6,356 nucleotides of DNA from Acidobacteriaceae bacterium (GCA_003140655.1 PLKR01000238.1:5949-12304), one strand, 5' to 3'; positions 1-6,340 are shown, counted from the stretch's first letter. Numbers and translations: made by a program. Notes: generated by a model from the letters alone, not told the origin.

Positions 1-861
1 GGGATGCGGTTCGTGAAGGGCGCGGGATTTCTGGTGAGAGGGCTGGCGCAGGTCTCGATGAATCTGACGGATTTTGAACAGACACCGGTGCATCGCGTGT
101 TTGAAATGGTGAAGAGTGAGGCGGAGCGGTATGGAGTGACGGCGGTGTCGAGCGAGATCGTGGGATTGATTCCGAAGAAAGCGCTGGAGGCTGTAGCTGA
201 ATGGTTTCTGCAGGTGGAGAATTTTGATTCGTCCTTGATTTTGGAAAACCGGCTGGCGGCGGTGATGAGTGGAAAAATGACCGTGGGGGGATTGCGTGCG
301 GGAGTGGAACCCTTCGTCGAACAACTCGCTGCGCCTACGGCTACGCCGGGCGGGGGCAGCGCGGCGGCGGCGGCCGGTGCGATGGCGGCGGGGCTCGCGA
401 CCATGGTGGCCTCGATGTCGCGGGGGAAGAAGGCGTATCTGCAATATGAATCGGAGTTGAGCGCGGCGATTGCGAGGCTGGGGACGCTGCGGGAGGAATT
501 GAAGGCCGCTGTGGATGCCGACGCGGAGTCTTACGATGCGGTCATGAAGGCTTACAAGCAGGCTAAAGCGGATCCGGCCGGCTCCGAGATGCTGGTTGAT
601 GCCGCGCTCAAGTTGGCTACGGGAGTTCCGCTCAGAGTCGCAGAGAAGGCGCATGAAGTGGTACAGATTACGCAGAGCCTGTTTGCCATCAGCAATCCGC
701 ACATGAAGTCGGACTTGACTACGGCGCAGGCACTGGCGCGGGCAGCGATTACCGGCGCGCTGGCGAATGTGGAGATCAATCTGGCGTCGCTGAAGGATCA
801 GGGGTTCGCGGCGGAAGCGCGGAAGAGGGTGGACGCGATCACCGCTCAACGAATGGTTTAG
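1..861 (+). CDS. ftcD: Glutamate formimidoyltransferase / formimidoyltetrahydrofolate cyclodeaminase, 5'-truncated by window edge
   Basis: This cytoplasmic enzyme of histidine degradation moves the formimino group from formiminoglutamate to tetrahydrofolate, then releases ammonia to give methenyl-tetrahydrofolate. The frame is open from base 1, so the start lies outside the window; the ATG at base 4 is an internal Met. Visible residues 1 to about 80 match the end of the transferase domain (AQVSMNLTDFEQTPVHRVFE, then SSEIVGLIPKKAL). From about residue 100 the cyclodeaminase domain begins, with the glycine-rich APTATPGGGSAAAAAG stretch (from base 331) and the helix KSDLTTAQALARAAITGAL (from base 706). 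The visible 286 residues are about half of a full bifunctional protein, which is roughly 500 residues. Having both domains in one frame argues against a stand-alone cyclodeaminase. The gene ends at TAG. No other histidine-utilisation gene is visible; any would have to lie to the left. The identification is by recognised motifs and is confident. Confidence 0.93.
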   Translation, partial: GMRFVKGAGFLVRGLAQVSMNLTDFEQTPVHRVFEMVKSEAERYGVTAVSSEIVGLIPKKALEAVAEWFLQVENFDSSLILENRLAAVMSGKMTVGGLRAGVEPFVEQLAAPTATPGGGSAAAAAGAMAAGLATMVASMSRGKKAYLQYESELSAAIARLGTLREELKAAVDADAESYDAVMKAYKQAKADPAGSEMLVDAALKLATGVPLRVAEKAHEVVQITQSLFAISNPHMKSDLTTAQALARAAITGALANVEINLASLKDQGFAAEARKRVDAITAQRMV

Positions 862-981
862 GGAATTTGTAGAAGATGTCTCTATCCCCCTGGCATCAAA
901 TAATCTCTTGCGCCGACCGAGTGGAAAGTTCCGGGGCGGGGTTGAGAATTGAAGGCGAGGAAAACTGCGCGGATTTGCGCC

Positions 982-986
982 AGGGG
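982..986 (+). promoter_or_regulatory. Ribosome binding site deciding the phosphoesterase start
   Basis: AGGGG lies 7 bases before the ATG at 994. It supports that ATG over the in-frame TTG at 949, which would put a long basic extension in front of the signal peptide. Confidence 0.6.
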
Positions 987-993
987 TATCCCG

Positions 994-3168
994 ATGATTC
1001 GGCTTCGTCTTTTATCTATCTCCAGTGCAGTTCTTGGACTGAGTGCGCTTCTGCTGGGACTTAGTGGTTGCGGCGGAGGCTCGTCCGCAGTTGTAACCGT
1101 ACCCCCGCCAGCTAGCTACACGCTCACTGCCACGCCGTTGAGCCCAGCCTCAGTGACCGCAGGAAATACGGCCACTTCCACCATTACCGTGACTCCTGCA
1201 AATGGATATATCGGGAGCGTCAGCCTTTCGTGCAGCAGCATCACCGGTGGGACGCCGGCCCCCGTGTGTCAGTTCAATGCGTCTCCTGCCGTGATTAGCG
1301 GGACGGGTGCGGTCACTTCTACGCTGACAGTGTCTACTTCGAACAGCCCGGCGGGCAGCTATGCTATCACCATCACCGGAAAAGACGCCAACAATTTGGC
1401 TCCCAGCAATGGTCCCCAGGCGTTAAGCCTGACGGTGACGGGACCCGCAGGACCCAACTACACACTTGGCGCGACGGCGTTGAACCCAGGTTCAGTGACC
1501 GCGGGGAGCATGGCCACATCCACCATCACCGTGACTCCGGCGAATGGTTATACGGGCATCGTGAGGCTTTCTTGCAGCAGCGTCACGGGTGGGACGCCGG
1601 CTCCCGTTTGTTCGTTCAATCCGTCTGCTGTCACGATCAGCGGAACGGCTCCAGTTACTTCTACGCTGACCGTGATTACTACGATCAGCACACCGGGCGG
1701 CGCCTACACCGTCATGGTCACCGGAATTGATGCGAACAGTCTACCTCCCAGCAACGGTCCACAGGCGCTGGCCTTGACCATGGCAGGGGCTGCCGTGAAC
1801 GTGGTGATCATCTTCCAGGAGAACCGCACGCCTGACAATTTGTTTCAGGGACTGTGTCTCGCGCCGAACGGCACCAGCAGTTCCTGCAGCACAAGCCCGA
1901 GCAGTTCCCAGTACGACATCGCCAGCAGCGGAGTGAACTCGAAGGGAGCGACCGTCACGCTCAGCCCTCTCGACCTGGGCACCGCCGGCAGCAGCCCGGA
2001 TAACTACGATCTAAGCCATGCCCACAGCGCCTTCGAGGATATGTGCGACCTGAACACGTCGACCGGGGTATGCAAGATGGATGGCGCTGACCTGATTTCA
2101 GATTCATGCACGAAGGGAAAGGTGGGCTGCCCACCGCCCGCGAACCCGCAGTTCATGTACGTGAGTCCGGCTGACGTTCAGCCTTACCTCACCATGGCCC
2201 AGACATACACGTTCGCCGATCGCATGTTCCAGACCAACGAAGGCCCAAGCTTCCCGGCACATCAATTCATCATTTCAGGGACATCGGCGCCTACGGCGGC
2301 CAGCCCTCTGTTTGCGTCTGAGAACCCTGCTGCGCCCGCGGGATGCGTAGCTCTGGCAACGACAACCGTTACGGTGATCGATTCGACGGGCAGCGAGACC
2401 AGCAACGCGCCAATCTACCCCTGCTTCGAACACCCAACCCTTACCGATTTACTGGATGCTGCCAACCTGACCTGGCGTTATTACGCGCCGGGGGAGGGTT
2501 CCATCTGGACCGCTCCGGATGCGATTTCGCATATGTGTGTACCGAGTGAGGCGGCGGGAGGAACGTGTACGGGATCGGATTTCACCGCCGCCGATCCGAA
2601 GGTTGTTCTTAACCAAAGCCAGAGCAATGCCCAGATTCTTACCGACATCGCCAGCGGTCAGCTCCAGAACGTGAGCTGGGTCATTCCCACGGGTGACGAT
2701 TCCGACCACGCCGAGAGCAACGACGGATGCGGCCCGTCATGGGTAACTTCGATCGTCAACGCCATCGGCAACAGCCCGTATTGGCCCAACACGGTCATCA
2801 TTCTCACATGGGACGACTGGGGAGGTTGGTACGACCACGTTCCACCGCCAAACGTGCTGGTGAACTGCTCGCAGTGGGGTTGCGGATATGTGTACGGATT
2901 CCGCGTGCCGATGGTTGTGATATCGCCTTACATCACAAAGCCGGGTTACATCTCGCACGTCAATCATGACTTTGGAAGTATTTTGAAGTTTATTGAGACG
3001 AACTATAATCTGACGTCGTTGGGCTACGCGGACACAAATGCCCTCGACGATCTCTCCGACATCTTCAATTTCACCCAAGCCCCGATTGCGTTTCAGACCA
3101 TCCCGGCGCCCTCCAACAACACCACGTGCCTGAGCGACTCGACCCCCAGCGATCCCGATGACGACTGA
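994..3168 (+). CDS. Secreted phosphoesterase lipoprotein (phospholipase C / acid phosphatase type) with two Ig-like repeats
   Basis: Predicted 724-residue hydrolase of phosphate esters acting outside the cytoplasm. Residues 1-26 form a lipoprotein signal: MIRLRLL, a hydrophobic core, then lipobox LSGC with Cys26 as the lipidation site, followed by a Gly/Ser linker. Residues 42-148 and 156-263 are two similar Ig-like domains, each with a Cys pair (80/92, 194/206) that may form disulfides. The catalytic domain starts near 268 with VVIIFQENRTPDNLF (Glu276, Asn277). It continues with HAHSAFED (His342/344), NEGPSFPAHQF (Ser419, candidate nucleophile), DDSDHAESN (His572), TWDDWGGWYDHV (Asp607, Asp608, His615) and SHVNHDFGS (His655/658). 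By comparison with Francisella AcpA these fit the metal site (Glu, Asn, Ser, Asp-Asp) and phosphate-binding histidines, so the enzyme looks intact. The tail is acidic (SDPDDD). Substrate (phospholipid or phosphomonoester) cannot be told from sequence. The gene stands alone, 132 bases after ftcD. Confidence 0.9.
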   Translation: MIRLRLLSISSAVLGLSALLLGLSGCGGGSSAVVTVPPPASYTLTATPLSPASVTAGNTATSTITVTPANGYIGSVSLSCSSITGGTPAPVCQFNASPAVISGTGAVTSTLTVSTSNSPAGSYAITITGKDANNLAPSNGPQALSLTVTGPAGPNYTLGATALNPGSVTAGSMATSTITVTPANGYTGIVRLSCSSVTGGTPAPVCSFNPSAVTISGTAPVTSTLTVITTISTPGGAYTVMVTGIDANSLPPSNGPQALALTMAGAAVNVVIIFQENRTPDNLFQGLCLAPNGTSSSCSTSPSSSQYDIASSGVNSKGATVTLSPLDLGTAGSSPDNYDLSHAHSAFEDMCDLNTSTGVCKMDGADLISDSCTKGKVGCPPPANPQFMYVSPADVQPYLTMAQTYTFADRMFQTNEGPSFPAHQFIISGTSAPTAASPLFASENPAAPAGCVALATTTVTVIDSTGSETSNAPIYPCFEHPTLTDLLDAANLTWRYYAPGEGSIWTAPDAISHMCVPSEAAGGTCTGSDFTAADPKVVLNQSQSNAQILTDIASGQLQNVSWVIPTGDDSDHAESNDGCGPSWVTSIVNAIGNSPYWPNTVIILTWDDWGGWYDHVPPPNVLVNCSQWGCGYVYGFRVPMVVISPYITKPGYISHVNHDFGSILKFIETNYNLTSLGYADTNALDDLSDIFNFTQAPIAFQTIPAPSNNTTCLSDSTPSDPDDD
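1117..1437 (+). repeat. Ig-like repeat unit 1 within the phosphoesterase
   Basis: Encodes residues 42-148, from YTLTATPLSP to QALSLTV. It aligns with the unit beginning 342 bases later and is about three quarters identical over the first 70 residues by eye, sharing ATSTITVTPANGY, LSCSS, TGGTPAPVC and SNGPQAL. The pattern of beta-strand-like Ser/Thr/Val stretches suggests an Ig-like spacer or adhesion domain between lipid anchor and enzyme. Confidence 0.8.
1459..1782 (+). repeat. Ig-like repeat unit 2 within the phosphoesterase
   Basis: Encodes residues 156-263, from YTLGATALNP to QALALTM, and ends just before the catalytic domain. It carries the same Cys pair and conserved blocks as unit 1, with one extra residue near position 75 of the unit. 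The similarity is also clear at the DNA level, for example CCACCATYACCGTGACTCC in both, which points to duplication of one unit. Confidence 0.8.
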
Positions 3169-3208
3169 GTTATAGAAAGTTCCGCAGCTGTTTCCTTCGA
3201 CTTGAGAA

Positions 3209-3225
3209 GCCGCCGGGACGGCGGC
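3209..3225. repeat. GC-rich palindrome downstream of the phosphoesterase gene
   Basis: GCCGCC (3209-3214) and GGCGGC (3220-3225) form a perfect 6-bp stem around a GGGAC loop, 40 bases after the phosphoesterase stop. No T-run follows on either strand, so a classical terminator is unlikely. It may be a REP-like element or protect the 3' end of the mRNA. It is followed by GCTAC, as is the hairpin at 3369-3392. Confidence 0.55.
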
Positions 3226-3235
3226 GCTACAGTTA

Positions 3236-3280
3236 GCTTAATCTCCCGCACTGGTTGGGTGGCTGAGGTCTGGATCGCAG
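3236..3280. repeat. Degenerate second copy of the radical SAM gene's 3' end
   Basis: This non-coding segment repeats the last bases of the minus-strand gene (3412-3458) in the same orientation. A 22-base block (GCTTAATCTCC, then CTGGTTG) matches with 2 differences. After a spacer of 4 rather than 9 bases, a 16-base block ending AGGTCTGGATCG matches with 1 difference. Read on the minus strand it still gives SAGD plus stop and, in another frame, RSRPQP. The 5-base spacer difference breaks the frame, so it is a remnant and not a gene. Confidence 0.7.
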
Positions 3281-3304
3281 GGCTGGAAGCGCTGCGCCAC
3301 CCAA
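3255..3304. repeat. Inverted repeat TTGGGTGGC / GCCACCCAA
   Basis: Perfect 9-base arms at 3255-3263 and 3296-3304 enclose 32 bases. The left arm falls in the spacer that differs between the two copies of the radical SAM 3' end, so it may have arisen after the duplication. A shorter CGCAG/CTGCG pair lies inside. No function is evident. Confidence 0.45.
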
Positions 3305-3313
3305 GAACAAAGT

Positions 3314-3328
3314 TTTCAGCGGCTGAAA
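3314..3328. repeat. Short palindrome TTTCAGC-G-GCTGAAA
   Basis: Perfect 7-base arms around a single central G. The centre is too tight for a stable RNA hairpin unless the inner pairs open. It could be a protein-binding dyad or a REP-like fragment; the sequence does not say which. Confidence 0.4.
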
Positions 3329-3368
3329 GCGCGGAAAGTTCTGGGCAGCGTCCGTGCCGGCGGCAAAG

Positions 3369-3392
3369 AGAGACGTAGCAAGCTACGTCTCT
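3369..3392 (-). terminator. Strong hairpin just after the radical SAM gene, possible terminator
   Basis: Perfect 11-base arms (3369-3379 and 3382-3392) built on AGAGACGTAGC. On the minus strand the RNA would form a 10-bp stem capped by CUUG closed by G-C, a known stable tetraloop type. It begins 21 bases after the radical SAM stop and is followed on that strand by CTTTG, which is only a weak U-tract. Position and orientation suit 3'-end formation for that gene. It could equally be a dispersed REP-like palindrome. Confidence 0.45.
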
Positions 3393-3411
3393 ACGACCCG
3401 TTGGTGGTGCT

Positions 3412-3458
3412 GCTTAATCTCCTGCGCTGGTTGCCGGCGCGGGCTCAGGTCTGGATCG
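3412..3458. repeat. Parent copy of the duplicated 3'-end segment
   Basis: This segment spans the stop codon and last 14 codons of the radical SAM gene (tail RPEPAPATSAGD) and is the intact partner of the degenerate copy at 3236-3280. The start-to-start distance between copies is 176 bases. Confidence 0.7.
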
Positions 3459-4964
3459 AGATTCCCACCACGCTTCGAACCCTTGTTTTAACAGTTTTGA
3501 GATGGTTTGCCGGTTCTCCGAGATTACTTTCCACCAGGCAAAGCGGCCGAGCATAGGGAAGTAGATTCCGCGGAAGCACACACGCGCGATAAAGATGTTG
3601 ACGCGGTAGCCGAGCGGTTGGTCGTTGAGCGAGTCCACGGCTTGTGCGATAGCTTCCGGGCCGTAGGCATGGGACCAGCCGTAGTTCACCTCGGCGTGGG
3701 CCTCGTCGATGGTCATCTTCAGCGGAGTGTGAGCCATGGCGAACGGAATGAACTCCTGCCAGTGTTTGGGGCGGGTTAAGCGGCCGGCGACATTGAGGCG
3801 CTTGTAGAGCGGAGTGCCGGGCAGGGGAGTGAGCAGGCCGAAAATCGGCAGGCCCGGCGGCCAGGTCCGCACCTGTTCGAGCGTACGCTCGGCCGCGCCC
3901 ACGGTGTCGTTATCCATGCCGAAGATGAACGACGTGATGGCATAGACATTGCGCTGCGCCAACCGCTGCAGGACGGCGGCATATTCCTCCGGTTTGTTAA
4001 AGCCCTTGTTGACGTCCTTCAGATTGGCGGGATCAATCGACTCCATCCCGATAAATACCCACTTCCCCCCCGAAGCGGAAATCAGGTCGACGAGTTCCTG
4101 ATCGCGCAAGAGGTTGGCGCTGATCTGCGCCACCCAATTCACCTGCGCGCCGGCAGCAATAATGTCGCGCAGCAAGGACTTGGTGCGCTTGAGGTTGATG
4201 GCGAAATTGTCGTCGATAAAGAACACAGCGATCTGACCGCGCTCTTTGCGGGCTCGCGCCTTCAGCAGCAGGAGTTCGTTGACGACGCTTTCGTTGGTGC
4301 GAAAGCGGATGGAGTCGCCGAAGAATCCGGTCACGGTGCAGAACTCGCAGCCATAAGGACAACCTCGTCCCGACTCGACGGGAACGATGCGGAAGGTTCC
4401 CCAGCCCTCGCCGATCTTCTGCAACCAATGTTTAGCCGACTTGGGCACCAGGTTGAACTGGTGGAGATCGATGGTGTCCCAGGGAATCACGGGATACTGC
4501 TTGAGTGAGGGCTTGAGTTCCTTGCCGGCGTCGTCGACCGGCGCATAGACATCTTTCAATTCGCCGCGCGCGGCATCTTCCACAATCTGCGGCCAAGTGT
4601 TATCGGCCTCGCCTAGAGCCACGGCGTCGGCGTGACGGGGTCCGCCATCGCGGCCCAGGGCCTCGTCCGCCATTTCCGTGACGTGAGGTCCGCCCATCAC
4701 CACGGGCACGCCGACGGCACGAACGGCATCCGCCATGCGGTAGGCCTTGGCGATCATCCTGGTCATAGCGCCGATGCCGACCAGATCAATCTTCTGTTCT
4801 CGCACGTAGAGCGCAATCCCGGCCTCGTCGATTGGCTGAGCGTTGCCGTCGATCAGGACGACTTCATGGCCTGCGGGAGTTAGGGATTTCAGAAGGAACA
4901 TCCAGAGGTGAGGCATGAAATTGCGCGTGACCCCGTTGTCGGGGTTGTAGAGTAGGATTTTCAA
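3414..4964 (-). CDS. Cobalamin-binding-domain radical SAM enzyme, substrate unknown
   Basis: A 516-residue cytoplasmic iron-sulfur enzyme expected to cleave S-adenosylmethionine and act on an unactivated carbon; B12-domain members are often methylases. Residues 1 to about 135 form a Rossmann-like B12-binding domain (KILLYNPDN start, LVGIGAMTRM, VVMGGPHVT). The DxHxxG cobalamin motif is not seen, as is common in this class. The radical SAM core spans about 195-400: ESGRGCPYGCEFC with Cys202, Cys206 and Cys209 for the 4Fe-4S cluster, FFIDDNF at 248-254, GMESID at 306-311, FIFGMDNDT and LLTPLPGTPLYKRL. A C-terminal region of about 115 residues follows, ending in a Pro-rich tail. The start is TTG at 4964, supported by an AGGGA ribosome site and because KILL is the usual beginning of the domain; the next ATG (residue 17) would cut it. 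No partner gene is adjacent. The substrate cannot be named; hopanoid-type methylases share the architecture but no specific match is claimed. Confidence 0.9.
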   Translation of the reverse strand: MKILLYNPDNGVTRNFMPHLWMFLLKSLTPAGHEVVLIDGNAQPIDEAGIALYVREQKIDLVGIGAMTRMIAKAYRMADAVRAVGVPVVMGGPHVTEMADEALGRDGGPRHADAVALGEADNTWPQIVEDAARGELKDVYAPVDDAGKELKPSLKQYPVIPWDTIDLHQFNLVPKSAKHWLQKIGEGWGTFRIVPVESGRGCPYGCEFCTVTGFFGDSIRFRTNESVVNELLLLKARARKERGQIAVFFIDDNFAINLKRTKSLLRDIIAAGAQVNWVAQISANLLRDQELVDLISASGGKWVFIGMESIDPANLKDVNKGFNKPEEYAAVLQRLAQRNVYAITSFIFGMDNDTVGAAERTLEQVRTWPPGLPIFGLLTPLPGTPLYKRLNVAGRLTRPKHWQEFIPFAMAHTPLKMTIDEAHAEVNYGWSHAYGPEAIAQAVDSLNDQPLGYRVNIFIARVCFRGIYFPMLGRFAWWKVISENRQTISKLLKQGFEAWWESRSRPEPAPATSAGD

Positions 4965-4968
4965 TATT

Positions 4969-4973
4969 TCCCT
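4969..4973 (-). promoter_or_regulatory. Ribosome binding site for the TTG start of the radical SAM gene
   Basis: On the minus strand AGGGA lies 4 bases before the TTG at 4964-4962. Together with the conserved KILLYNPDN start it justifies the non-ATG initiation codon. Confidence 0.6.
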
Positions 4974-5262
4974 GATTTCTCTGGCGTCGGTGAGGTGACG
5001 CGTGTGTGTGCGGTGGCGTACACGGGCATCTTACAGCCACTTGCTCGCCTGCCGGATAATTTATTTCTTCGCCGGGGGGAAGACTGTCCCAAATTGATCA
5101 CTAAAGCTAGTACTTTTGGGTGGGCGGGGAACTGGTTGGTTGGCTTAGAATAGAGCAACTGGGTAACGGGAAAGCACGAAACTGCATCTAAAATCGCAAG
5201 ACACAGGGGAAATCCCGTTCATTATTTGTGGGTTCGGTGTCAGGAAAATCTTTATGAGGACC

Positions 5263-5266
5263 GAGG
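5263..5266 (+). promoter_or_regulatory. Ribosome binding site for the secreted-protein gene
   Basis: GAGG lies 5 bases before the ATG at 5272. An alternative, AGGA at 5242-5245, lies 8 bases before an in-frame ATG at 5254, so the ribosome site alone does not settle the start. Confidence 0.45.
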
Positions 5267-5271
5267 CAGTT

Positions 5272-6222
5272 ATGAAAACCGTCAAGGGTTGTCTGAGTTT
5301 TGTAATGCTGGTCGTGCTATGCGTGGGCATGGCGAATGCCATGCCGCTGAATTCATCGGCGCGCGCGGTGGTTCCCGCAGATCTGCAGCAGTTGATTTCG
5401 GTGGATTACAGGGCGCTGAGGGACTCGCCAACAGCGACCGCCCTGAAACAACAAATAATGGCTTCGCAACAAAACCTGCAGGAGTTCGAGGGCGCGCTGA
5501 AGGGCGTCGGTATCAATCCCGACAAAGATATCGACACGCTTTCGCTTCCCTCGTTCCGTACTGCCAAGCAGGGGATCAGGATGATCGGTATCGCCAGCGG
5601 ACCCTTCAACATGAAGGCCGTGCTCAAGAAGATGGCGTTGCGCAAGATCAAGCCTACGAAGTACCACACGGCGGATCTCTATCCCATGGAGGGTGGCTTC
5701 GTGATGACGTTTCTCGACGACAGCACGCTGCTGTTCGGCGAGCCTTCGGCGGTGAAACTGGGTCTGCAAACGCGCGACGGAGAGATTCTTAATCTGGACT
5801 CGAACCAGACCATGGCAGACATGATGACGAGCGTGGATTCCGCGCCGTTTTGGAGCATCCTGGACCAACAGGGTTCGCAGAACATGATGCGGTCGGCACT
5901 GGGCGATGCGGCCAAGATCGCCGACTACGAGACGGTCAAGAAGCGGGTATTGGGTTCGTACTACACCATGGATTTTTCCAGCGGCGTGAATTTCGATCTG
6001 ACAGTTGTGACCTCGGACTCGATCACCGCGGGGACGCTATCCATGATGATGAAGGCCGTCATCATGTACAAGAAAAACAGCGCCACGCCGGTTGAAAAGG
6101 CGGCCATGGACATGACTACGGCCGATTCCGACGGGACAAAGTTTATGGTGCACTTCAAGGACAACGATGCGCAGTTTCAGGCACTGATGCACTCGCCATT
6201 TTTTGCCTCGATTTCGCACTAA
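5272..6222 (+). CDS. Secreted protein of unknown function
   Basis: A 316-residue protein with a clear signal peptide: MKTVKG, a hydrophobic core, then VMLVVLCVGMANA with AxA-like cleavage at about residue 23. It is therefore expected in the periplasm or outside the cell. The mature part has no transmembrane segment and no catalytic motif I recognise. Visible blocks are LQQLISVDYRALRDSPTATAL, an amphipathic stretch leading to GVGINPDKDIDTLSLPSFR, GGFVMTFLDDSTLLFGEPSAVKLGL, and a second half with DYETVKKRVLGSYYTMDFSSGV. The paired 'DYRAL... LLFGEPSAVKLGL' layout recalls secreted DUF3352-like proteins, but that is only an impression. No Cys remains after the signal peptide. The start at 5272 is chosen because it gives a typical basic n-region; the in-frame ATG at 5254 adds MRTEAV and is a real alternative. 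It stands alone, divergent from the radical SAM gene, with a terminator-like hairpin downstream. Confidence 0.8.
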   Translation: MKTVKGCLSFVMLVVLCVGMANAMPLNSSARAVVPADLQQLISVDYRALRDSPTATALKQQIMASQQNLQEFEGALKGVGINPDKDIDTLSLPSFRTAKQGIRMIGIASGPFNMKAVLKKMALRKIKPTKYHTADLYPMEGGFVMTFLDDSTLLFGEPSAVKLGLQTRDGEILNLDSNQTMADMMTSVDSAPFWSILDQQGSQNMMRSALGDAAKIADYETVKKRVLGSYYTMDFSSGVNFDLTVVTSDSITAGTLSMMMKAVIMYKKNSATPVEKAAMDMTTADSDGTKFMVHFKDNDAQFQALMHSPFFASISH

Positions 6223-6239
6223 GGCAAGCAAACCCACCA

Positions 6240-6260
6240 CCCTTCGGCTTCGCTCAAGGG
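6240..6260. repeat. Small inverted repeat CCCTT / AAGGG after the secreted-protein gene
   Basis: Arms of 5 bases (6240-6244, 6256-6260) enclose CGGCTTCGCTC, 17 bases after the stop codon. The stem is weak. It is a minor dyad and not a terminator, because no T-run follows. Confidence 0.3.
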
Positions 6261-6274
6261 CAGGCTCCGGCACT

Positions 6275-6340
6275 GAGGCGCGGAGAACCAAGCCGCGTCT
6301 TGGTTGCCTTGTTTTTTTGGCGCGCCTTTCTCTGTGCCTC
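6275..6340. repeat. Long imperfect inverted repeat around the terminator
   Basis: GAGGCGCGGAGAA (6275-6287) and TTCTCTGTGCCTC (6328-6340) match as an inverted repeat at 11 of 13 positions, and both mismatches become G-U pairs in RNA. The left arm shares its last two bases with the terminator stem at 6286-6305, so both cannot form completely at once. It may be a dispersed repeat element inserted after the gene. Confidence 0.4.
6286..6318 (+). terminator. Rho-independent terminator for the secreted-protein gene
   Basis: AACCAAG (6286-6292) and CTTGGTT (6299-6305) form a perfect 7-bp stem with the 6-base loop CCGCGT. GCC and then TTGTTTTTTT (6309-6318) follow. It lies 63 bases after the stop codon on the coding strand. 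The stem is only moderately GC-rich, but the T-tract is the longest in the window. Confidence 0.6.

Larger units (their letters stand above)
4965..5271. other. Divergent intergenic region (no gene)
   Basis: This 307-base gap separates the radical SAM gene (minus) from the secreted-protein gene (plus), so it should hold the promoters of both. No convincing -35/-10 pair was found. TAGAAT at 5146-5151 is a possible -10 for the plus-strand gene but lacks a -35 at the right distance. A G-rich run (GGGTGGGCGGGG, 5118-5129, followed by repeated TTGG) is the only compositional oddity. Short frames here have no good start or recognisable product. Confidence 0.6.

Noticed and set aside
889..914. TGGCAT...CTTGCG as a possible sigma-54 promoter before the phosphoesterase
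   Set aside because: The distance between TGGC and TTGC is 13 bases instead of about 7, so the element does not fit.
949..993. Upstream in-frame TTG start for the phosphoesterase
   Set aside because: It would add 15 mostly basic residues before an otherwise standard lipoprotein signal peptide; the ATG at 994 has an AGGGG site 7 bases upstream.
876..1064. 62-codon open frame on the plus strand
   Set aside because: It overlaps the signal-peptide region of the phosphoesterase in another frame and its product has no recognisable feature.
4033..4428. 131-codon open frame on the minus strand
   Set aside because: It is wholly inside the radical SAM gene in another frame, while the main frame there carries the cluster-binding cysteines.
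5118..5144. G-rich run as a possible G-quadruplex
   Set aside because: Only three runs of three or more G are present, followed by GG pairs; a stable four-run quadruplex is not supported.
5226..5792. 188-codon open frame on the plus strand
   Set aside because: It overlaps the secreted-protein gene in another frame, is rich in Arg/Gly as expected of a shadow frame, and lacks domain signals.
5353..5868. 171-codon open frame on the minus strand
   Set aside because: It lies antisense inside the secreted-protein gene; the His/Arg-rich low-complexity product is typical of antisense shadow frames in GC-rich DNA.
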